From Marixanthomonas sp963974425 (lineage in GTDB: Bacteria > Bacteroidota > Bacteroidia > Flavobacteriales > Flavobacteriaceae), in assembly GCF_963974425.1 (NCBI RefSeq), contig NZ_CAXBCK010000001.1, positions 109,711 to 173,710 on the forward strand: a DNA stretch of 64,000 bases. The letters run 5' to 3'. This document shows, one piece after another, positions 52,443-60,954 of the stretch. Each line of letters opens with the position of its first letter. The stretch's first letter is position 1. The position numbers and the translations under genes are program-made. A model generated the notes under the pieces. It did no database searches. It had not been told where the DNA came from and worked only from the letters and a program-made list of their open reading frames with translations.

Positions 52443-53573
52443 ATGAAAATAAAAATATTCGCTATTGCAACATTCCTTATAACAATGGGTTGCAAACAAA
52501 TACAAAAAGCAACCGATGTCGTTACACAACCTACTGCTAGAGAAGTGTACGAACGTGATTTCGATGATGAAAACTTACAATTTTCTTTATGGAAAAACAC
52601 CTACAATCGAGCGCTTAACGACAGTTTAAAAATTAAGCTTCCTTATACTGAGACGGGAGTTTTCAATGCTAGAAATAATCCTATTTATAGTTATTTAGTT
52701 TCTGTGCAAGAAGGAGAAAAACTCATTGTTTCTACTGAAATGGAAACGGATTCTCTTTCGGTTTTTATCGATCTATTTCAGAAGAAAAACGATTCTGTAT
52801 TTCAAGAAAAACCAAAAATAAGTAATGAGCCAAATACGGCATCAATAACCTATGAAAACACAAAAAATGAAACCATAAAAGTTATTATTCAGCCAGAAAT
52901 ACTAGCAAACACTTCTTTTTCTTTTAAAATTTATTCTGTTCCCACCTATGGTTTTCCAGTGAGCGGTGCCACAAACAAAAACATACAAAGTTTTTGGGGA
53001 GCCACTCGAGATGGCGGAAAACGCTCCCACGAAGGGGTCGATATTTTTGCTGAACGAGGAACACCTATTTTAGCGGTAACCGATGGCCGAATTTCATCTA
53101 CAGGCAACCGTGGATTAGGTGGAAAGCAAGTTTGGTTACGCGATGGAATTTTTGGTAGTTCCATTTATTATGCTCACTTAGACAGTATTGCAACCTCTAG
53201 CGGAAAGCGTGTAAAAAAAGGTGATACCTTGGGCTTTGTGGGTAATACCGGAAACGCAAGAACCACTGCACCACATTTACATTTCGGAATTTACAAAGGC
53301 TATTCTGGAGCTATTAATCCATTGCCTTTTATTAAAACACAAGACATCCCTAAAATTAAAAATAATAACACAAATATCTTCGGAAAAGTAACTCGAAACA
53401 ATGCCGAATTGCGATTAGGCTCCTCCACCAAATTTCAGCAAATAGCTAGTTTGGAAAAAAACGATTCAGTTTCAATTCTTGGAAAGAACAATAGTTGGTA
53501 TCACATTCAGAAAAACGATTCGTTAAAAGGATTTATGCATCAATCGTTACTGAAACCCGCTGTCTCAAATTAA
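52443..53573 (+). CDS. M23-family murein endopeptidase-like lipoprotein with C-terminal SH3 domain
   Basis: 376 aa. Lipoprotein signal with Cys17 (FLITMGC). A beta-rich N-terminal part (about 40-170) precedes the LytM/M23 domain: RSHEGVDIFAERGTP supplies the HxxxD zinc ligands (about His197, Asp201) and TTAPHLHFGIYKG the HxH motif (about 277-283). A bacterial SH3-type tail follows (about 318-372; NNAELRLGSSTKFQQIASL). Expected to cut or bind peptidoglycan cross-links in the periplasm. Follows radA by 35 bases. Confidence 0.93.
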   Translation: MKIKIFAIATFLITMGCKQIQKATDVVTQPTAREVYERDFDDENLQFSLWKNTYNRALNDSLKIKLPYTETGVFNARNNPIYSYLVSVQEGEKLIVSTEMETDSLSVFIDLFQKKNDSVFQEKPKISNEPNTASITYENTKNETIKVIIQPEILANTSFSFKIYSVPTYGFPVSGATNKNIQSFWGATRDGGKRSHEGVDIFAERGTPILAVTDGRISSTGNRGLGGKQVWLRDGIFGSSIYYAHLDSIATSSGKRVKKGDTLGFVGNTGNARTTAPHLHFGIYKGYSGAINPLPFIKTQDIPKIKNNNTNIFGKVTRNNAELRLGSSTKFQQIASLEKNDSVSILGKNNSWYHIQKNDSLKGFMHQSLLKPAVSN

Positions 53574-53640
53574 CACTTCTTTAGGCTGTAAAATAAAACA
53601 GACACGGTATCTTTAAGATTCAATCTTAAAAACGCACCGC

Positions 53641-55005
53641 ATGTCATTCTTTTCAAAAATTAAACAAACCATCTCGCTTTTAAAAGATGTCGATCTCGAT
53701 GCTTTGGGCAAATTATCGCAAAAAGTAGATTTACCTGAGGTCATGACTGCGGTTGGCCAATTAGATGACCGCCAACTAAGAGGGTTGATGAAAATGCTGA
53801 AAAGCCAAGGTAAAAAAGGGCAGCACAATTTGCCGCCTATTGATGGTGATTTTTACAATCTAAGCTTAAAATTGACCGAAAGGCAGCGTGAAATACAAAT
53901 AAAAGTGCGTCAGTTTATGGAAAAAGAGGTAAAGCCCATTGCCAATGAATATTGGAATAAAGCTGAATTTCCTTTTGAAATAATCCCTAAAATGGCCGAA
54001 TTGGACATCTGCGGTATCGCCTATGAAGGCATTGGCCCCGACGAACAAAGCTTTTTAATGGAAGGGATTATTGCCATGGAATTAGCGCGTGTTGATGTAT
54101 CCATATCTACCTTTTTTGGTGTGCACAGTGGCCTCGCGATGGGTTCTATTTATGTATGCGGAAGTGAAGAGCAGAAACAAGAATGGCTCCCGAAAATGCA
54201 GCGGATGGAAAAAATCGGCGCCTTTGGTTTAACCGAACCTGACGTAGGATCGGCCGTGGCTGGAGGTTTAGGAACTACTTGCAGAAAAGAGGGCGATGAG
54301 TGGGTACTTAACGGACAGAAAAAATGGATTGGGAACGCCACCTTTGCCGATGTTATTATTATTTGGGCGAGAGATGAAGAAAGTGACCGAGTTAAAGGAT
54401 TTGTAGTACGAAAAGGGAACCCAGGTTTTAAAGCCGAAAAAATGGAAAACAAAATGGCGCTCCGTACCGTACAAAATGCACTAATTACGATGAAAGATTG
54501 CCGTGTCCCAGAAAGCGATCGATTACAGAAATGCGACTCTTTTAAAGACACAGCACAAGTACTGAAGATGACACGTGCTGCTGTTGCTTGGCAAGCCGTG
54601 GGCTGTGCAAGAGGCGCCTATGAAAGTGCTTTAAAGTACACTAAAAAACGTGAGCAGTTCGGGCGACCTATTGCTTCATTTCAATTAATACAAAATCATT
54701 TGGTTGAAATGGTTTCCAACTTAACCGCGATGCAAACATTGTGTTTCCGTCTGTCCGAATTACAAGATGAAGAGTTACTAACCGATGAACATGCTTCCCT
54801 TGCCAAAGTGTTTTGCAGTATGCGAACCCGTGACGTAGTGAGCCGTGCCCGCGAAGTGATGGGCGGAAACGGTATTTTACTGGAACACGATGTAGCCCGC
54901 TTTGTTGCAGATGCTGAAGCTATTTACAGTTATGAAGGTACTAAAGAAATAAACTCCCTTATTGTAGGTAGAGCGATTACTGGCTATAGTGCTTTTGTGA
55001 GTTAA
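53641..55005 (+). CDS. Acyl-CoA dehydrogenase family protein
   Basis: 454 aa flavoprotein. A helical N-terminal extension of about 70 residues (LSQKVDLPEVMTAVGQLDDR) precedes the three-part fold: LTERQREIQIKVRQFMEKEV (about 80-100), FAD/substrate segment GAFGLTEPDVGSAVAGG (about 196-212), GQKKWIGNATFADV and YTKKREQFGRPIASFQLIQ. The catalytic Glu is in IYSYEGTKEINSLIVGRA (about 426-443). The pattern is near glutaryl-CoA and short-branched-chain dehydrogenases; the exact substrate is open. It stands alone. Confidence 0.93.
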   Translation: MSFFSKIKQTISLLKDVDLDALGKLSQKVDLPEVMTAVGQLDDRQLRGLMKMLKSQGKKGQHNLPPIDGDFYNLSLKLTERQREIQIKVRQFMEKEVKPIANEYWNKAEFPFEIIPKMAELDICGIAYEGIGPDEQSFLMEGIIAMELARVDVSISTFFGVHSGLAMGSIYVCGSEEQKQEWLPKMQRMEKIGAFGLTEPDVGSAVAGGLGTTCRKEGDEWVLNGQKKWIGNATFADVIIIWARDEESDRVKGFVVRKGNPGFKAEKMENKMALRTVQNALITMKDCRVPESDRLQKCDSFKDTAQVLKMTRAAVAWQAVGCARGAYESALKYTKKREQFGRPIASFQLIQNHLVEMVSNLTAMQTLCFRLSELQDEELLTDEHASLAKVFCSMRTRDVVSRAREVMGGNGILLEHDVARFVADAEAIYSYEGTKEINSLIVGRAITGYSAFVS

Positions 55006-55009
55006 AAAA

Positions 55010-55504
55010 TTAAAATTTGGCTCTCTCTTTTTCTCGAATCCATTCAATATAATCTGTCTGCGATATATCTGAAATTCCAAGTTGTCTCATCATCATTACA
55101 ACTTGTCCACGATGAAAACTTCCGTGATTAAAAACGGTCTGAATTATTTCACGTGAAGGGATTGAAAAGAGTTTTCCTTTATGCTCAAATTTAATTTCTT
55201 TTTCCAAATCTGATTTTTCTACGAATTTTTTAAAATTCTCGGAAGTAGCACGCCAAGAATCAAACAGTTGCTTGTTATTACCTAAGAAATTTAAAACATC
55301 AGACACTTTCCAATCATTTCCCTGTAAGCGAGAAAGCCACCCCATTTCTGCAAGCCAAATATGTGAAACGGTGGCACGAATAGTCGGGAAACTACCAACC
55401 AATTCTTTACTTAATAACTCTTCATTTTGTTTTAATAAATCGTTAGCCAATCTATTGTTTGCCCACATGTTATAGCTAGCGTAGTCGATATAACTTTTAT
55501 TCAT
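55010..55504 (-). CDS. DinB-family metal-binding protein
   Basis: 164 aa four-helix DinB/YfiT-like protein. Helix 1 YASYNMWANNRLANDLLKQ, helix 2 with the first His in IRATVSHIWLAEMGW (about His48) and the C-terminal pair in VFNHGSFHRGQVVMMMRQLG (about His127 and His131) form the usual metal triad. Members act as thiol transferases or hydrolases; the substrate here is unknown. The stop is 4 bases from that of the acyl-CoA dehydrogenase. Confidence 0.9.
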   Translation of the reverse strand: MNKSYIDYASYNMWANNRLANDLLKQNEELLSKELVGSFPTIRATVSHIWLAEMGWLSRLQGNDWKVSDVLNFLGNNKQLFDSWRATSENFKKFVEKSDLEKEIKFEHKGKLFSIPSREIIQTVFNHGSFHRGQVVMMMRQLGISDISQTDYIEWIREKERAKF

Positions 55505-55594
55505 TTTTATCCTTTTAGATTTATGATTCAGTTATTTTTCTTTCTCAAAATTTTCTTTGGTAGAGTATAACATATAAATAAAAGACAAATAAAT

Positions 55595-56548
55595 TTAAAT
55601 ATCATTTAACAACTTAGAAATTTCATCCAGTTTAGGGGTTAAAATCACTTCAATCCTACGGTTTTTGGCTTTTCCTTCAGATGTTGCGTTTGTTGCGATA
55701 GGTGCAAATTCTCCACGTCCGGCAGCTGTTAGATTATCTTTTGGTATCGAGGCGTTTTCAGTCAAAATATTGACTATTGCTGTGGCTCGTTTTGTAGAAA
55801 GATCCCAATTGTTTTTTAAAGGTCCGTTGCCGCCGTACGGCACATTATCGGTGTGACCTTCAATTAACACGGCTATTTCAGGATTTTGAGCCAACACACT
55901 TCCTAACTGAACTACCGCTTGTCTCCCTCTAGAGTTTACTGCCCAGCTTCCGCTTTCAAAAAGTAGTTTGTTTTCCATAGACACATATACTTTTCCGTCA
56001 CGTTGTTCTACGGTAAGGCCGTTGCCTTCAAAATTCGTCAAAGCAGCAGAGATAGCGTCTTTTAAGGCTTTCATTTTAGCATCTTTTGCAGCAATGATCC
56101 CTTCCAATTCATCTACACGTTTAGAGCGGGCAGCTAAATCTTTTTGTAACTTGTTTAATCGTTGGCTTTCCGCTGCTAACGCACGTTCTTTTTCTTCTAA
56201 TTGCGTTAAGAGCTTTCGGTTCCGTTCTAAGTTTTCAGTCAGTGCTGATGAGCTATTTGCCTCCAACGCATCATACGATTCTTGCAAACGGGCCAAGCTT
56301 TTTTCTGAAGCAGCCAAATCCATTGCCAACCGAGTATTTTCGGCTTTTAATTTTTCAATTTCTTCTCGTAACTGAGCAACGGAATGTACTTCTCCATTAG
56401 AAGAACCATCGTCTAATTGCGACATTAATGATTCGTTTTCAGATTTTAAATCGGCATAGCGATTTTTTAAATCATCATAGATTTTTGATGAAACGCAAGA
56501 AGTTGTCATTGCAGTAATAAAAATTCCGAAGAACAATTTTTTAAGCAT
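55595..56548 (-). CDS. OmpA-family peptidoglycan-binding lipoprotein with coiled coil
   Basis: 317 aa. Lipoprotein signal with Cys18 (ITAMTTSC). Residues about 25-165 are a long charged coiled coil (leucine-heptad pattern, e.g. LREEIEKLKAENTRLAMDL), then an OmpA C-terminal domain (about 190-312) with the peptidoglycan-binding IAVLIEGHTDNVPYGG and NNWDLSTKRATAIVNIL motifs carrying the diaminopimelate-contacting Asp and Arg. It probably ties the outer membrane to the cell wall. Monocistronic; xth lies 27 bases upstream. Confidence 0.94.
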   Translation of the reverse strand: MLKKLFFGIFITAMTTSCVSSKIYDDLKNRYADLKSENESLMSQLDDGSSNGEVHSVAQLREEIEKLKAENTRLAMDLAASEKSLARLQESYDALEANSSSALTENLERNRKLLTQLEEKERALAAESQRLNKLQKDLAARSKRVDELEGIIAAKDAKMKALKDAISAALTNFEGNGLTVEQRDGKVYVSMENKLLFESGSWAVNSRGRQAVVQLGSVLAQNPEIAVLIEGHTDNVPYGGNGPLKNNWDLSTKRATAIVNILTENASIPKDNLTAAGRGEFAPIATNATSEGKAKNRRIEVILTPKLDEISKLLNDI

Positions 56549-56575
56549 ATTCTGTATCGATTTGGTATTATTATT

Positions 56576-57340
56576 TTAAAATTCGAGCTCAACCAACAAA
56601 GGACAATGATCACTGTGTTTGGCTTCGGGTAATATAACGGCTCTTTTCAGGTTTTCTTGTAATGGTTTTGCCACCATATTATAATCGATACGCCATCCCT
56701 TATTATTATTGCGGGCATTGGCACGATAACTCCACCAAGTATAATTATGTGGTTCTTTGTTGAAATGACGGAAGGAGTCTATAAATCCACTATCCATAAA
56801 ATTTCCTATCCATTCCCGCTCTACTGGTAAAAACCCTGAAACATTTTTATTCCTAACTGGATCGTGAATATCAATCGCTTCATGACAAATATTATAATCG
56901 CCACAAATAACCAAGTTGGGTATTTCTTCCTTTAATTGATTAATATAATTTTGAAAATCATCCATATAACCTAATTTATGTTCTAGGCGGGCAATATTGG
57001 TTCCACTAGGCAAGTACAAACTCATCACCGAAAGATTATCAAAATCTACCCGAATGTTTCTACCTTCGTAATCCATATAATCAACGCCTGTACCATAAGC
57101 TACATTATTAGGTTCAGTTTTTGAAAATATAGCGACCCCGCTATATCCTTTTTTTTGGGCACTATACCAATATTGATACGGATAACCGGCTTCGGTAATT
57201 GCATCTGTATCAACCTGCTCTTTCATCGCTTTGGTTTCTTGAATACAGATAACATCGGGGTTAGCACTCTGTATCCAGTCTAAAAATCCTTTTCTAATGG
57301 CAGCTCGAATGCCGTTTACGTTGTAGGAAATAATTTTCAT
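56576..57340 (-). CDS. xth: Exodeoxyribonuclease III (AP endonuclease)
   Basis: 254 aa. Start at ATG 57340 gives MKIISYNVNGIRAAIRKGF, the conserved N-terminus; an in-frame ATG at 57382 adds 14 unlike residues. Motifs: VICIQETKA (metal-binding Glu, about 36), GDYNICHEAIDIHDP (about 149-163) and KHSDHCPLLVELEF (catalytic His near the C-terminus). Cuts DNA at abasic sites and removes 3' blocks in base excision repair. Length is standard. Confidence 0.95.
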   Translation of the reverse strand: MKIISYNVNGIRAAIRKGFLDWIQSANPDVICIQETKAMKEQVDTDAITEAGYPYQYWYSAQKKGYSGVAIFSKTEPNNVAYGTGVDYMDYEGRNIRVDFDNLSVMSLYLPSGTNIARLEHKLGYMDDFQNYINQLKEEIPNLVICGDYNICHEAIDIHDPVRNKNVSGFLPVEREWIGNFMDSGFIDSFRHFNKEPHNYTWWSYRANARNNNKGWRIDYNMVAKPLQENLKRAVILPEAKHSDHCPLLVELEF

Positions 57341-57539
57341 AATATTCGCTGCCAAGGCAGAGGTTTCTTTATAGGTTATCAATTATTTTATGGAAGGCAA
57401 GTTAAAAATCTAAAACGCGTTAGGCAACTCTAGTTCTAAATCTTTACCATCTTAATCCGTTTAATCATGAATAAAAGAAGTTTTTAAAATTACTATATAT
57501 TTCTATGGTCTATTCTCAATCAGCTAAACAATTAATTTT

Positions 57540-57547
57540 TACATTTG
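57540..57547 (+). promoter_or_regulatory. -7 element of prs
   Basis: TACATTTG fits TAnnTTTG, 27 bases before the prs ATG at 57575. It covers an in-frame TTG (57545), which is therefore rejected as start. Confidence 0.5.
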
Positions 57548-57574
57548 CACACAACCAATTTCAAAACAAAAACC

Positions 57575-58516
57575 ATGTCTGCTCCTATTCCTGAACCCAA
57601 AATTTTTGCCTGTAAACAAAGTGAAACCTTAGCTACTAATATAGCTGAAGCCTTTGGTATTCCATTAGGTAAAGTAATTACCTCTACATACAGCGATGGT
57701 GAATTTCAGCCTTCTTTTGAAGAATCTGTTCGTGGAAGCCGTGTATTTATAATTGGTTCCACACACCCAAACAGTGACCATTTAATGGAAATGCTGTTAA
57801 TGCTCGATGCTGCAAAAAGAGCTTCTGCAAGGCACATTACAGCAGTGTTACCATATTTTGGATGGGCTAGGCAAGATAGAAAAGACAAGCCGCGTGTACC
57901 TATTGCTGCAAAATTAGTGGCCAAAATGCTAGAAACAGCAGGAGCTACTCGGATTATCACTATGGATTTACACGCTGACCAGATTCAGGGCTTTTTTGAA
58001 AAACCAGTAGATCATCTCTTTGCTTCTACCATCTTTTTACCGCATTTAAGAAAGTTAAATTTAGATAACTTAACAATCGCCTCGCCAGATATGGGTGGTA
58101 GTAAAAGAGCGTATGCGTATTCCAAGGCACTAGAAAGCGATGTTGTTATTTGTTATAAACAACGTGAGAAAGCTAATGTAATCTCTCATATGGCATTGAT
58201 TGGCGATGTAAAAGGAAAAAATGTAGTTCTAGTAGACGATATGGTAGATACCGCAGGGACCTTAACCAAAGCTGCCGACCTTATGATGGAACGTGGAGCC
58301 TTAAGTGTACGAGCCATTTGTACACACCCTATTCTGTCAGGGAATGCTTATGAACGTATTGAAAATTCGAAATTAGAAGAGTTGATTGTTACAGACTCTA
58401 TTCCGTTAAGTCAAGAAAGTAAAAAAGTAAAGGTACTTACCTGCGCCAGTCTTTTTGCTGATGTCATGCTAAGTGTAAACCACAATAAAAGCATTAGTTC
58501 TAAGTTTTTAATGTAA
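57575..58516 (+). CDS. prs: Ribose-phosphate pyrophosphokinase
   Basis: 313 aa. Makes PRPP from ribose 5-phosphate and ATP for nucleotides, His and Trp. Motifs: FSDGEFQP-like SDGEFQPSFEESVRG (about 30-44), the ATP-site MLDAAKRASARHITAVLPYFGWARQD region, catalytic ITMDLHADQIQGFF (about 128-141) and the PRPP-binding loop VVLVDDMVDTAGTLTKAA (about 216-233). The ATG at 57575 gives the expected N-terminus MSAPIPEPKIFACKQ. It is followed by a terminator and then rplY. Confidence 0.96.
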   Translation: MSAPIPEPKIFACKQSETLATNIAEAFGIPLGKVITSTYSDGEFQPSFEESVRGSRVFIIGSTHPNSDHLMEMLLMLDAAKRASARHITAVLPYFGWARQDRKDKPRVPIAAKLVAKMLETAGATRIITMDLHADQIQGFFEKPVDHLFASTIFLPHLRKLNLDNLTIASPDMGGSKRAYAYSKALESDVVICYKQREKANVISHMALIGDVKGKNVVLVDDMVDTAGTLTKAADLMMERGALSVRAICTHPILSGNAYERIENSKLEELIVTDSIPLSQESKKVKVLTCASLFADVMLSVNHNKSISSKFLM

Positions 58517-58535
58517 CCCCCAACAAAACAGATAG

Positions 58536-58562
58536 AAAAGCGGTAAAATAACCGCTTTTTTA
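58536..58562 (+). terminator. Terminator of prs
   Basis: AAAAGCGGT / ACCGCTTTTTT around a six-base A/T loop (arms 58536-58544 and 58551-58559), then T-run. Confidence 0.85.
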
Positions 58563-58637
58563 TTTTCAGTACAGAGAAAAAAACCGCATCTTTGCACTCC
58601 AAAATTTTTAATATATACTAATTTACAATTCATTACA

Positions 58638-59306
58638 ATGAAATCAATTACAATCAAAGGATCTAAAAGAGAAAGCGTGGGCAAGAAAGCAACGAAAGCC
58701 CTACGTAATGCTGGAAAGGTTCCTTGCGTCGTGTACGGAGGGGATAGTACCATTCATTTTTCAGCAGATGAATTATCATTTCAAAACCTAGTTTACACAC
58801 CCGACGTTTTTAGAGTTGAGTTAGAGTTGGCAGATGGCGATACAATTGACTGTGCTTTACAGGATATTCAATTTCACCCCGTAACAGACCAAATTCTACA
58901 TATTGATTTCTATCAGTTATTCGATGGTACTCCAATAAGCATGACCATTCCGGTACGTGTTTCAGGTAACGCTGCTGGAGTTAAAAATGGTGGGGTATTA
59001 CGTGTTATTAACCGTAGATTGAGAGTAAAAGCATTACCTAAAAATCTTCCAGATTTTATCGATGTTGATATTACTAATATGAAAATTGGTGATGTAAAAA
59101 CTGTTGGTGATATTGAAACTGAAGATTTTGAATTCTTGCACGAAGACAAAAAAGTAATCTGCCAAGTTAGAACTTCTCGTACAGCTATCGTTGATGAAGT
59201 TGACGAAGACGAAGACGAAGAAGGAGCTGAAGGAGCTGAAGGCGAAGAAGGAACTGAAGCAACTGCTGAAGGAGGAGAAAACAAAGAAGGATCTTCTGAC
59301 GAATAA
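58638..59306 (+). CDS. rplY: 50S ribosomal protein L25/general stress protein Ctc
   Basis: 222 aa, the long TL5/CTC type. N-terminal 5S-rRNA-binding domain (KGSKRESVGKKATKALRNAGKV split across about 4-28; VPCVVYGGD) and a C-terminal beta domain (HIDFYQLFDGTPISMTIPV, GGVLRVINRRLRVKALP). The last 40 residues are an acidic, low-complexity Glu/Gly/Ala tail. It binds 5S rRNA in the large subunit. Own unit between two terminators. A weak CATCTTTG -7-like element lies about 45 bases before the ATG. Confidence 0.95.
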   Translation: MKSITIKGSKRESVGKKATKALRNAGKVPCVVYGGDSTIHFSADELSFQNLVYTPDVFRVELELADGDTIDCALQDIQFHPVTDQILHIDFYQLFDGTPISMTIPVRVSGNAAGVKNGGVLRVINRRLRVKALPKNLPDFIDVDITNMKIGDVKTVGDIETEDFEFLHEDKKVICQVRTSRTAIVDEVDEDEDEEGAEGAEGEEGTEATAEGGENKEGSSDE

Positions 59307-59330
59307 ACCTCTCTATCTTAAGATATACAA

Positions 59331-59362
59331 AAAGCATCCTATAATTTGGGATGCTTTTTTTA
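59331..59362 (+). terminator. Terminator of rplY
   Basis: AGCATCC (59333-59339) / GGATGCT (59349-59355) with a nine-base loop, followed by a long T-run; lies 25 bases before the pth ATG. Confidence 0.88.
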
Positions 59363-59387
59363 TTTTTACTGCTGAAACATTTAATCA

Positions 59388-60020
59388 ATGCTATCATTTT
59401 TTAAAAAGCTTTTTAGCACAACCAAAAAACAACCCTTCACAGAAGGTGATCCCATGAAAAAATTTTTAATTGCCGGATTAGGAAACATAGGTCCAAAATA
59501 TCATAATACACGCCATAATATCGGTTTTAAAATTCTAGATGCTTTAGCAAAAGAACATGATTTAACCTGGGAAACAGAAAAACTAGGCGATATTACAATC
59601 CATAAAAAGAAAGGACGCACTTTTTTATTATTAAAACCCAGTACTTTTATGAACCTCAGCGGAAAAGCAGTAAGATATTGGCTGGATAAAGAAAAAATAC
59701 CGCTAGAAAATTTGTTGGTAGTGACCGATGATCTAAACCTACCGTTTGGAACACTTCGAATAAAAACAAAAGGGAGTGATGGGGGTCATAATGGATTGAA
59801 AGACATACAAAACACCTTACAGACAAATAAATACAATCGATTTCGGTTTGGTATTAGTGATGAATTTAGCAAAGGCAGGCAAGTAGACTATGTTTTAGGC
59901 GAATGGGATGAAGAAGAAAATAAAAAATTACCTGAACGCTTAGAAAAAGCAACTAAAGCCATTGAATCTTTTGGGTTGGCAGGCATAAACAATACTATGA
60001 ACACTTTTAACGGAAACTAA
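59388..60020 (+). CDS. pth: Peptidyl-tRNA hydrolase
   Basis: 210 aa. Releases peptides from stalled peptidyl-tRNA. Motifs: FLIAGLGNIGPKYHNTRHNIGF (split; catalytic His in TRHNIGF), STFMNLSGKAV, VTDDLNLPFGTLRIKTKG and GSDGGHNGLKDI. The frame begins at ATG 59388 with a basic 22-residue extension (MLSFFKKLFSTTKKQPF), whereas the domain itself starts at an internal ATG, 59454; the longer form recurs in flavobacteria as far as I recall, so both starts are possible. ribF follows after one base. Confidence 0.95.
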   Translation: MLSFFKKLFSTTKKQPFTEGDPMKKFLIAGLGNIGPKYHNTRHNIGFKILDALAKEHDLTWETEKLGDITIHKKKGRTFLLLKPSTFMNLSGKAVRYWLDKEKIPLENLLVVTDDLNLPFGTLRIKTKGSDGGHNGLKDIQNTLQTNKYNRFRFGISDEFSKGRQVDYVLGEWDEEENKKLPERLEKATKAIESFGLAGINNTMNTFNGN

Positions 60021-60021
60021 G

Positions 60022-60954
60022 GTGAAAGAATACAGCTCAGCTTCAAAGTATGATAATGAAAGACCTTGTGTAATAACCATCGGCACGTTTGATGGTGTTC
60101 ATATTGGCCATAAAGCTATTTTAAAACGCTTGGTTCATTCCGCAGAAAAAGACAATTTAGATTCTGTTTTGCTAACTTTTTTTCCACATCCACGGATGGT
60201 GCTTCAAAAAGATTCAAACATCAAGCTCATTAATACGCTTTCAGAAAAGAAAGAACTGCTAGAAAAAACAGGCTTAGACCATTTAATAGTTCATACTTTT
60301 ACTAGACAATTTTCTCGTTTAACTGCAGTAGAATACGTACGTGATATTCTGGTAAATAGCTTAAAAGCCAAAAAAGTAATTATTGGGTATGATCATCGTT
60401 TTGGCAGAAACCGTACCGCAGATATAAATGATTTAAAAGAATATGGAAAGACCTACGGTTTTGAAGTAGAAGAAATAAGTGCTCAAGAATTAGACGAGGT
60501 TGCGGTAAGCTCTACCAAAGTCCGAAAGGCATTGGAGGCAGGCGATATTAGTACGGCCAACGAATATCTAGGCTATCAATTTATGATTTCGGGAACAGTA
60601 GTGCAAGGAAAAGCCATTGGAAGAACAATAGAGTACCCGACAGCCAACCTACACCCTACTGAAGATTATAAGTTAATTCCAAAAAATGGAGTGTACGTGG
60701 TAGAAGCCACAATTAACGATAAACAAGTTTTTGGAATAACAAGTATTGGCACCAACCCAACCGTTGGAGGTAGAAAAAAAACTATTGAAACTCACTTTTT
60801 AGATTATAATCAAGACTTGTACAATCAAACTTTACAAATAGAGTTTATAACCCATATTCGTGATGAAGAAACATTTGACGGAATGGAAACTTTAAAAAAG
60901 GCTATTAAACAAGACGAATTATTTGCAAGGAATTTCCTTAAAAACCGTGAATAG
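60022..60954 (+). CDS. ribF: Bifunctional riboflavin kinase/FAD synthetase, GTG start
   Basis: 310 aa. Converts riboflavin to FMN and FAD. The N-terminal nucleotidyltransferase has GTFDGVHIGHKAILKRL (about 21-37) and SSTKVRKALEAGD (about 164-176); the C-terminal kinase has GRTIEYPTANLHP (about 202-214) and the GVYVVEA strand. The start is GTG at 60022, one base after pth stops, with no ATG available. The next gene overlaps the end by 8 bases. Confidence 0.95.
   Translation: MKEYSSASKYDNERPCVITIGTFDGVHIGHKAILKRLVHSAEKDNLDSVLLTFFPHPRMVLQKDSNIKLINTLSEKKELLEKTGLDHLIVHTFTRQFSRLTAVEYVRDILVNSLKAKKVIIGYDHRFGRNRTADINDLKEYGKTYGFEVEEISAQELDEVAVSSTKVRKALEAGDISTANEYLGYQFMISGTVVQGKAIGRTIEYPTANLHPTEDYKLIPKNGVYVVEATINDKQVFGITSIGTNPTVGGRKKTIETHFLDYNQDLYNQTLQIEFITHIRDEETFDGMETLKKAIKQDELFARNFLKNRE

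Noticed and set aside
57545..57574. Extended prs start at TTG 57545
   Set aside because: The codon is part of the TACATTTG -7 element and the added residues are not seen in PRPP synthases.
59185..59284. GAAGGAGCT-like repeats as a DNA repeat element
   Set aside because: They are codons of the Glu/Gly/Ala-rich acidic tail of L25, a common low-complexity coding feature.
59191..59457. Plus-strand ORF crossing the rplY-pth spacer
   Set aside because: It overlaps both genes and reads through the rplY terminator; Lys/Glu-rich start is a frame-shifted acidic tail of L25.
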